From Halichondria panicea (lineage: Eukaryota; Porifera; Demospongiae; Suberitida; Halichondriidae): a stretch of 64,000 bases of DNA. The number at the start of each line of letters is the position of its first letter. Position 1 is the stretch's first letter. Positions 56,301 to 64,000 of this stretch are shown piece by piece. The position numbers were made by a program, and so were the translations under genes. Below the pieces are notes generated by a model. The model had not been told where the DNA came from, did no database searches, and was given only the letters and a program-made list of their open reading frames with translations. The stretch lies in NCBI RefSeq assembly GCF_963675165.1, contig NC_087380.1, forward strand, positions 5,464,071-5,528,070, given 5' to 3'.

Positions 56301-59300
56301 ATGGCTACCAGACCAGACCCCCAAAATCCAATAGCAGTTAAAGTCCACCCTATCAATGTAGGACAAGGAGATGCAATATTACTGGAGATTCAATATGATA
56401 AAGGTAATTAAGTGATTGCATGATTGTGTCTTATAAACTTTTATGATTCTTACTAATTATGACATAAATTTACAGTTTATCGAGATTTACAATAAGCTAT
56501 CGTAAAAGAAGTGTGTTATTAATGGAGGTGCATGCATGTGCATGAGCACTCCCTTAAGATTTGGCTTTATGATTGCTGGATTCCAATTTTAGCTCTCGTG
56601 TTTTCATGCACATGCAGGGTCACCCAAAAAGTGGCTGATCGATGGTGGCCGAGGACAAAAATCAACATTTTCTAACCTGACAACTGCTCTGGACGAGAAC
56701 GATTGCATATCTAAAGCACCAATATCTCCATCTTCAAGGGGAAAACTGACATGGAAAGATCGCACCTATCGACAGATAACGCTTGACTCGATTGTCAATA
56801 CTCATCCCGATGTCGACCATCATGGAGGAATTAATGCACTTTTAGGTACTGGAAGCAAACAAATTAAGTCGGGTGAACAGTTCACTGCCTGCTGTCCCAT
56901 CATAACCACTTCAGCCACAAGTTTGTATGTGGAAGTTCCAGACGAAAAAAACGAATACAAAAATGGAGTGGAGTACAGCGGTGCAGAAAGTGATAGCCCT
57001 AAATTCTGGTTTCAAACAAATGCACTTGGACGAAAGCACCTTGGATTAGAAGATCTACCTCGACGATCAACTGTAGAAGTTTGTAAACGTCCCAGTTTCA
57101 GAAAGAATATCGATTGGAATGCAACAAGTATTCTGACAACTGTGCGGATACCGGGAAGCACATACAAGTACGATGTGGTGTTGACTGGTGACTCATATGG
57201 TGGGATCATCCTTGACACACTCGAACTAAAGTCTGAAAAAGACAAGCCGCGTAAGACCGTTGGTGTTTTCCAAGTGCCTCACCACGGAAGCAAGAAAAAC
57301 AGTACTATGGCACGAACAAAAGGAGAAGGTTCTCACCTGAGTTGTTATACATTTTACATGGAATTTGATGCAGACATCTACTTAATCAGTCATGGCGATA
57401 ACAAGGCCTATAACCATCCGGATAGTGAAGTTATAACAGGCATTCTCGCTGCAGCTGTCAAGAAAGAACAGCATTGTAAAATAGTAGTCACAGCAACACG
57501 GTTTGATGGAACCAAAATCAACGAGGACACCAACATAGGCAACTGGAGGGACTATGTTGATATCTACTATTTTTCACCGTATGTCACCCTGGATCCAAAC
57601 GATGTGAAACGGCCTGAGGGTTTACAGCTGTATAACAAAAAGGTACACACTTTATTTCAGAGTAAAGAAATTTATATACTAGTCTAGTAGAAAACAGACT
57701 TTAAGTTATAGTTATGCCTTGGTGCACATGCGCAAGCGAGGTATACATGCAGTAGTGTGTCTGTGTGTGTTGACTGCTACAGCTGCTCAATGCAGTGCAA
57801 AGTAAAAGTTTCTATAGGCTTCTAGTCATGTTTTCTTGGATTTTAATTCATGGATTTGCAAAATAATGCTTCGTTCCCGAGTTATGCCTAGTTTTGCTCC
57901 TTTTTGAGGCCTTGTGAAGGAGGCTAGGCCTGGTGTTGATTGTATCTGGGCGTGGTTAGGAACCAAAAAACAAGAAGCAGAGAGATTTGCAAGAACAACA
58001 CACCTGTCGACAAGGGCCGGCAGTGTTGGTCCTACCTACTAGTTTGTAGTCCATCACAAAGGGCAGTGAGTGAAAGCAAGAGACTTGCTATACTATGTTG
58101 AAAACCATGGCAAAGACGTTTCTTCCTTCTGACAAGAGCTGGGCCTGTTCTGCAATGAGAGTGGGGCCTTCTTGTGAAGCAGACAATGTATACGTTAATC
58201 TGAACAACTTAAACTTGCAGTAGCTAGCTAGCTAGATAATCTATGGCTAGATTTTAGTTACTTCAGAGCATACACGGAGCTAAATTGCAGTATTAAACTT
58301 ATACAGGGAAATAATTATGACAGGAAACAAAGTGTGAAGAAATCTCTGCTTTGGTTTCCGGTTCCTGCCACGCCCAGATACAATCAATACCAGGTCAACT
58401 TCGTTCTATTAAAAAAAAATCGGCCTAGGATCGAGTCTCATGAATTAGCCGCCCTTCCATGGGAGAGTCCTAGGACTCTTCCAGGACTCTCCCATGGAAG
58501 GGCGGCTAATTCATGAGACTCTCCTAGGACTCTCCCATGGAAGGGCGGCTGATTCATGAGACTCTCCGCTTGCATGCAGCAAAAACAAAATGTTCATCAT
58601 GATAGTATAAAAGTTATTAGCACCTCCACATACAGAGGCATCAGCATCCGCGGTGCTTTTATTTAACTATAAACTCGAGCTATAAGGTCACAAATAAACT
58701 TTAGGTGCCATATAGCGGATTTACCTGAGGCGCACGTGGGCGGCCACGGGTATAGTAGTCCGTTATTTGTTCTGTGTTTTTACAGCATCGATAGCCTTAC
58801 TATATACAGCTCATGCATACAAACGTGTTGTTGTCTGACTCGTCATACTATGTTTGTAAAACGCCCACATCTCAAGTGGCTATACAACCACACTAAAAAA
58901 ACAGTGTGGTTAGTATTGTGCAAGCACATGAGTAGAATTTCTGATTGTAGCCCGCCTCCCTTAGCCATACATAGCCATATATGGTAATATGATATTTACA
59001 TGAAGTGATCTCAGAGGAGGGTTTCCAGAAAGGTTTACACAAGCCCCGTTATAGTGCAGTGTTTCTAGCTCTAGTTAGCCAATGAAAAGTGGAATCTAAA
59101 CTATAGTTAGACCATGTGCATTCGGTATCTATGGTTATAGTGTCCTTCAACCCTCGGGCTTCGTGGGACACTATAAAACATAGATCCCTCATGTGTAGGA
59201 CAGGTCTAATTAGGTTGCTTAATTAATGAGGGTATCATACAAGGATCTTAATTGCAGTTTTTGCACATGATATTCACGTGCGACAGCCATGTGTCTCGAT

Positions 59301-60835
59301 GTTAGAAGTGGTTACAAGCGAATTAGAAGTGAACAGTCTCCAACAGAGTTAGCTAGAGACTAGTCAGCTCTAGCACTAACAGTGGGGCCAAACGCTAGTC
59401 GTTTGCTCAAAGTCAGTTTCAAAGTGTGCCTACTGGACGGTTTTTTCCGAGGCTGTTGTTACGTTTGGCCTGTTAGAGATACAATCTCTCTTAATTCTGA
59501 GACTTGTATAGACTTAGTCAAAACTAATCTCTAGCTAGCTCTGTTGGAGACTGTTTACTTTTAACGTGAGCAAATACTGATATCATGTGCAAAAAAATGC
59601 AATTAAGACCCCTGTACGATACCCTCATTAGCGACCTAATGAGGCCTAGCTGTCCTACCTCCTCTGAAGTGATCTCGTACCAGCTAGGAAAAATGGAGAA
59701 TTATGATTGTAGTTGTTGATTTCTTGCCGCGCCGCAGGAGCCATTTTTTTAACACTAACTTTATTCAGATTCTAGTCCACAATGCATGTCTCATACACTA
59801 TACTAAAACTCCGCCGTTCTCAAAGGTTTCAGCATGCCTCTAGCTCCTGGTGGGTGTGGTTTCCTGGCATTAAACCGCAAATATAGAACCTACGAACTTT
59901 TATGCTGAAGGCTCTGGAGCCAAATAGTGAAAATTTGCACCCGCGAAAACTTTCCACTATATGGTAGTAGTATTACAGTCTTGCAACCATGGTACAAACA
60001 ATACACACACATGCATGCAAGGAGTTTGGAAGAAAAACTTAGGGAAAGAATTGGTAAGACTATATAATTATACACATGAAGTTAGGAAATATAATTTATA
60101 CATGCAGGTGCCAGCTCCGAGTTTAGAAGCAAAACTCGCAAAAAATAATTTGCAGAGGGAGGTAATAATTGATCATGACGGCAACGGCAACAGCTTCTTT
60201 AATGCCGTCAGTCAAGCACTAGCACACAAGACAAATTACACACCCACTGAGCTGAGAAAGATGCTTGTTGAACACTTGAAGACAAATCCAAAATTATACT
60301 ATCCAAGATCGGGAGCAACTACAACGGAAGAGTATAATAAGCTCTGTTCACTGGATGACTCTTTATCTTCTAATATTGAAAAAATTCTGCCTGAGGCAAT
60401 GGCACAGACACTACGAATGCAAATAAAAGTTATCCCTGTGAATCATGAACAAGAGGACAAGTTTTATGGCACTGAACCTGTTGTTCAACTAATACACGCC
60501 ATTGATCACTATGACTACGTTCTGCCAATCACGTCTCCAGGAGATACCACAGACGCATCGTCACCTGGCACTACAGAGACTCCTCTTAAGAGCAGTGAAA
60601 GTCTAGTCTCAGCAAAAGGCAGACGCAAACTGGTTCTAGATACAGATACAAGGTGAGATAATTATGTTCATGAGTACGAGTATTCATTTCTGCAATGAGA
60701 GTAAAATCGCAAAAAATTTGTACTTGCAGACAATTGGAAATTGCAATGAATCTCATTAAAACCACTTACGAGTACTTAGAAACGTTACGAATAACATTAA
60801 TTTCACAAACTCAAGCAAGAATTAGCAGAATTTAA
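56301..60835 (+). CDS. M2: MBL + OTU-like family member
   Basis: Exons 56301-56403 (MATRPDPQNP.. to VGQGDAILLEIQ), 56618-57642 (MBL), 60108-60652 (OTU) and a possible last exon, 60730-60835. MBL motifs: LIDGGRGQK, NTHPDVDHHGG (all metal residues present), VVLTGDSYGG, GVFQVPHHGSKKN, LISHGDNKAYNHPDSEV. OTU: DGNGNSFFNAVSQAL, LRKMLVEHLKTNPKLYYPR, SNIEKILPEAMAQTL, IDHYDYVLP. Ser again replaces the catalytic Cys; the HYD His is kept. All exons are open and the phases agree (1, 0, 2). The proposed last exon reads EIAMNLIKTTYEYLETLRI and ends at TAA, replacing the zinc fingers of M1. It is open but otherwise unsupported. A zinc-exon relic lies at 62.3 kb. Intron 2 is 2.46 kb and full of TEs. Likely expressed only if that intron splices correctly. 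Confidence 0.75.
57710..57910 (-). repeat. Inverted copy of the 62.0-62.2 kb repeat end
   Basis: CGCAAGCGAGGTATAC, then GTCTGTGTGTGTTGACTGCTAC, then TTCTATAGGCTTCTAGTCAT and ATGCTTCGTTCCCGAGTTAT are the complement of 62040-62235. It lies in M2 intron 2. Confidence 0.8.
57921..58432. mobile_element. Second copy of the 55.5-kb MITE (interior 95% alike by eye)
   Basis: GGCCTGGTGTTGATTGTATC to AATCAATACCAGGTC matches 55555-56020 almost throughout (GCCGGCAGTGTTGG, GACAAGAGCTGGGCCTGTTC). The right end, ATCGGCCTAGGATCGAG, keeps the family terminus; the left terminus is merged with AAGGAGGCTAGG. The two copies stand in direct orientation on either side of the M2 MBL exons. Confidence 0.85.
58433..58564. 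repeat. Perfect 38-bp hairpin plus a third tandem arm
   Basis: Arms 58433-58470 and 58484-58521 are perfect inverted copies (GAGTCTCATGAATTAGCCGC..) around a 13-nt loop. 58522-58564 repeats the right arm in tandem with one change (CTAATTCA to CTGATTCA). It starts inside the end of the preceding MITE. Confidence 0.9.
58565..59194. other. M2 intron 2 remainder
   Basis: Contains the fourth GAGGCGCACGTGGGCGGCCA..TATAGTAGTC copy (58727-58760, compare 27891). Otherwise AT-rich with no exon signal. Confidence 0.5.
59195..59658. mobile_element. 464-bp long-TIR MITE in M2 intron 2
   Basis: Arms of about 150 bp: GTAGGACAG..TAATGAGGGTATCATACAAGGATCTTAATTGCA on the left and its near complement on the right (TGCAATTAAGACCCCTGTACGATACCCTCATTAG..CTGTCCTAC). 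CAACAGAGTTAGCTAGAGAC pairs with CTCTAGCTAGCTCTGTTGG inward. Right-arm copies precede the OTU relics at 6204 and 63796. Confidence 0.88.
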
Positions 60836-62283
60836 TACCAACATATCTACCTGTGAAAATGTGTCTTATAAACTACTGCATACCTTAGGAACCACATAGC
60901 AACGGGCTAGAAATAAACAAATACCAAATACCGTACTTAACTGCATGTCGAACTGCCATATTGAATAACTGCCCACCCCCTTTTGCTTTGTAACTAGGCG
61001 AGGCATTTGAAGCTTTGCTTGAAAGTATAGAAGCGCCAACTATTGCATATTCTTATAATTGGGTCAAAGGTCAACATATCATGCAAGATTTTCACTGTGC
61101 ATGCAGCTAAAGCTAGACAGCTCTAAGCCAGTAGTCTCGTGATATCAGCCGATTCTCATTAATAGCGTGGGAGGGAGAGAACCGTCTGGTTACTCTGGGC
61201 ATACTTTTCTGTCGTCAAATGGAATGTTGGTAGAGTATATTTATTGGAGCCTTACCCACAAGAATGTAAGATAGCTTTTAAGAGTACAACAATTCTATTT
61301 AGTGCGCATTAAATTGTGGGTATTATCCACGTGGATAACAGAATGATTACATTCCTAGACGACAGAACAGAAGGCTACCAGACGGTTCTTTCCCTCCCAC
61401 GCTACTAATGAGAACCGGCTGGTATATCACGAGACTAAGCTAGCTCAGAAACGTGCACAAAACAAGACTTTAAAGTAATGGTCTACTTCCAGCTCAGGCC
61501 TTTTTCTTTTGTGGCAAATTTTTTTCTGTGGTCTGGAGATGGAGCTGTAGCGTCTTCACAGAAAGTACCAGCATAACTTTCTTGGATGGGCGCTTGCATG
61601 TTTCAGTAGCACATAATAAAATAGCCGCCCACCCCTTGTTTAGCTATCAAAATAGGTGGGCGGTTCGACGGTTAACTACGATAAACAAATAAAACAGAAT
61701 AATTATGAAAGCACTGCGGGTGCTAATGCTTCGATGGAGGTGTCAAAGCTACATCTTTTATATGTACACATTATTAAATTTTGCATGCAGGCAGAATCCA
61801 GAATCACAGGGAAACTTGAAGAGTGGGTTATGATCGACCATGCATGATTGTTGTTAAAAACGATCGATGCCAAAAGTTCAAGTCTAAAATTAATGGCTGC
61901 ATCAGCAGAGCCTTACAGTTCTCTTCTCACTCTTGCAACTACCAATAGCTAGCGTTCTAGTGCAGAGCTAGCTACTAAGTAGAGTAGCAACACTCGGTGA
62001 ACAAGTTTTGCTACACACTGTTCTGAAAGGCTGCAATGGCATTCCAAGTAAGCAAAACTAGGCATAACTCGAGAACAAAGCATTATTTTGCAAATCCACG
62101 AATCAAAATCCAAGAAAACATGACTATAGAAGCCTATAGAAACTCTCACTTAAACTTCATCAATCCTTGAGCAGCTGTAGCAGTCTACACACACAAACAG
62201 ACAGACACACTACCGTATACCTCGCTTGCGCATAATAATACTTCATTTTCAATAATTTTATGAGTATACATGCATCTCAAAAA
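60836..62283. repeat. Gene-free, with MITE 61132-61437 and dispersed repeat 61690-62235
   Basis: 61132-61437 is a 306-bp MITE: TAGTCTCGTGATATCAGCC..GCGTGGGAGGGAGAGAACCG at left, CGGTTCTTTCCCTCCCACGC..ATATCACGAGACTA at right; its termini also occur at 29090 and 29540. 61690-62235 is the repeat described at 33417. No exon supported. Confidence 0.75.
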
Positions 62284-62570
62284 ATAGCAATAAAACACAA
62301 AGAGATGAATTCGAATGTCCAAAGTGTAAAGAGAAGATTGATCAAAGGGGAAAAAGGAGGCAAATTACCCCAATTGCAGGACTTTCAAATAAGGAAACAG
62401 AAGGGTCCATCGTCCCGAGTTTGTGGACAAGCTGCAGCTGGCCACAACAAAAAGTGAGCAAAACAATTGATGGATACACATGTAAGATATGTTTGTGCAC
62501 TGGACCGGAGCCTGACATGAGCACTGATCTGTGCCTCCGACCCTCAGAGAGAGGAAGTAGAGACAAGTAG
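62284..62570 (+). pseudogene. Zinc-finger exon relic of the MBL-OTU-PHD family
   Basis: In one frame: FECPKCKEKIDQRGKRR, later TIDGYTCKICLCTG, then a stop at 62568. DGYTCKIC corresponds to DGYTCRIC at the end of M1 exon 4. Most zinc ligands between are missing or scrambled, so the exon is dead. It is 1.6 kb downstream of the M2 OTU exon and may be what M2 once spliced to. Confidence 0.5.
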
Positions 62571-62585
62571 TGCATTAATTAGGTA

Positions 62586-63198
62586 GAGCTGCTCAAAGTC
62601 CGTTTCTAGGAGTGCAAGTATGCCTACTGGATGGTTTCTTCCGAGGCTGCTATTGCATTTGGCCCGTTGGAGACCCACGATCTCTCTTCTGAGACTTAAG
62701 CCCCGTTTACACCAGGCCTTTAATCCGGGTTGGAATCCGGATTAAACCTAACCACGTTCGTATAAACGGCCCCTTATCCAGGTTCTAATCCAGATTAGCC
62801 AACCCACTTCTGGAGATGGTGCAGATTGGGTCAGAAGCAGTTTAGCTGTGAGTAAACACAAAGAGCTAATTGTGAGGTGTTGTACATGTTCGTAGGTGTT
62901 TCTACAGTAAGCCTGTAGCTTCCTATCAGCCAATGTTTGCGCAAATGTAATTAGTGGTCATTTTACTATGCCCACTACCCAGAAAAATCTGACCCGGATT
63001 TGAACCGGATTAGATGTCATGTAAATAGGGCTATAGATACTGTATACTCTGTCAAAGCTAATCACTAGCTCTGTTGAAGACTGTTGACTTCTAATTCGCT
63101 TGTAACATGGTTGTCGCACGTATGATATCATGTGCAAAAAATAAAAGACCCTTGTACGATATACCCTCATTAGCGACCTAATGAGACCTGTCCTACCT
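62586..63198. repeat. Truncated copy of the 59.2-kb MITE with a nested MITE (62698-63028)
   Basis: CTGCTCAAAGTC..GCCTACTGGATGG to GAGACTTA and then 63029-63198 match 59404-59658. The interruption, 62698-63028, has its own TIR, AAGCCCCGTTTACA / TGTAAATAGGGCT, with AATCCGG and CCGGATT repeats inside. That makes it a MITE in a MITE, about 330 bp. Confidence 0.78.
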
Positions 63199-63795
63199 CA
63201 TCTGAAATGATCTTGTACCAGGAAAAATGGATAAGGGTCACTAAAGTAGAAAGCTAGAATTATGATTGTTGTTATTGCTTCTTTAATTGCTTATCCTAGA
63301 TACCACAGGAGCCATATTTCTAAGACTCCAGGCTTCTTTGTTGACTTTCTCAGATCAATGCATGTCTCATACACTATTAAAACTCCGTTCTCAAAAGTTT
63401 CAGCATGCCTCTAGCTCCTGTTACTAGCCAGCATTTATGGTATAACACTCTTTTGGTTGCTATAGATCATATCATGTCAATAGCCGAGGGTTAGCACTTC
63501 AGTGCTCTAGTTTTGAGGGTTATTAACTTTCGCGTTTTTCGTTGATTAAGCAGGCTCTGCAAATAATTCATACCCACGAATATTAATATCACAGCATGCG
63601 GGCGCCAAAAGGCTGATAGCAAGTTCACAAAAATTCAATCTACGAAATGTTTTCTAACGGCCTTTCCGCGAATGTTTACACCCTCAAAGTATACCCACTA
63701 ATCTATAAGATATAACATGAGCTGTGGTCAAACAGCTTGTATTAGTAGTATTACACCAACCATGGTACACTAACAAGTATAATTACAATACACAT
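63199..63795. repeat. Duplicate of M2 intron 2 end
   Basis: TTGTACCAGGAAAAATGGAT, CATGTCTCATACACTATTAA and TTCAGCATGCCTCTAGCTCC follow 59668-59850 of M2 intron 2 in order. It lies between the truncated MITE and the OTU exon relic, as in M2. Confidence 0.7.
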
Positions 63796-63915
63796 GCCAC
63801 AGACTACAAACACTTCAGAGGCATCGCCAGAGACTCCTCCTAAGAGCAGTGAACATCCACCACCTCTAGCAAATAAGAGTAGACGCGAACTGTTTTTTAC
63901 AGTTTACAAAACGAG
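63796..63915 (+). pseudogene. M5: 3' remnant of an OTU exon
   Basis: ACAAACACTTCAGAGGCATC and CCAGAGACTCCTCCTAAGAG match the linker end of M4 (6640-6690), ending at an ACGAG/GTGAG donor as in M2 and M4. The OTU catalytic part is deleted. Only about 40 codons of linker remain. Confidence 0.75.
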
Positions 63916-64000
63916 GTGAGATAATAAATAACTGGTAGTTATTTAGTGCACGCGCTGATTACATGATTTTCAGCCAATCAGCTTAGCTAAACGTTAGTAC

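Overview
This is a metazoan nuclear window that is AT-rich, gene-poor and crowded with repeats. It has short spliceosomal introns (about 50-70 nt), an SH2-domain adaptor, WDR36/UTP21 remnants, BEL/Pao, Copia and gypsy-integrase transposons, and dozens of MITEs. A demosponge of Amphimedon type is my best guess. That is an inference from overall style, not a match. Most apparent ORFs in the window are chance reading frames; the real genes are split into exons, and I built the models by hand from GT/AG signals, phase and comparison between paralogues.

Layout. 1-4.1 kb: BEL/Pao retroelement on the minus strand (pol running off the left edge, gag-protease, leader hairpins, primer-binding site, probable 5' LTR). 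4.2-6.75 kb: a segmental duplicate of material also found at 50-60 kb, ending in an OTU-domain pseudogene. 7.4-11.25 kb: a two-gene TIR transposon (gypsy-like integrase, then Ulp1 protease plus PHD). 12.7-15.4 kb: MITEs, including one that is almost nothing but a 58-bp perfect palindrome. 16.46-18.99 kb: the best-preserved member (M1) of a family that joins a ComEC-like metallo-beta-lactamase domain, a catalytically altered OTU domain and two PHD-like zinc fingers. 20.7-21.1 kb: UTP21 3'-end relic. 23.3-27.8 and 32.3-38.6 kb: two tandem copies (A and B) of an eight-exon gene encoding a tyrosine-rich N-terminus, an SH2 domain, a glutamine-rich coil and a C-terminal CaaX box. A 5'-deleted Copia element sits in the promoter of copy B. 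42.7-45.1 kb (minus): M3, a broken MBL-PHD member without OTU. 46.0-47.85 kb (minus): a longer UTP21 pseudogene. 49.2-55.4 kb: tandem array of roughly 2-kb units. 56.3-60.8 kb: M2, an MBL-OTU member with TEs in a 2.5-kb intron. 62.3-63.9 kb: relics of a further family copy.

The window therefore shows two young, lineage-specific gene families expanding by local duplication inside a TE-rich domain. The MBL-OTU-PHD family (M1-M5) keeps its MBL histidine/aspartate motifs in the better copies. It carries Ser in place of the OTU catalytic Cys wherever that site is present, and it varies in which C-terminal modules follow. The SH2 family keeps its phosphotyrosine-binding Arg and its prenylation motif in both copies, but copy A has a 2-nt insertion in one exon. 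I recognise neither architecture as a named gene. Several MITE insertions can be dated relative to the duplications because the empty site survives in a sister copy.
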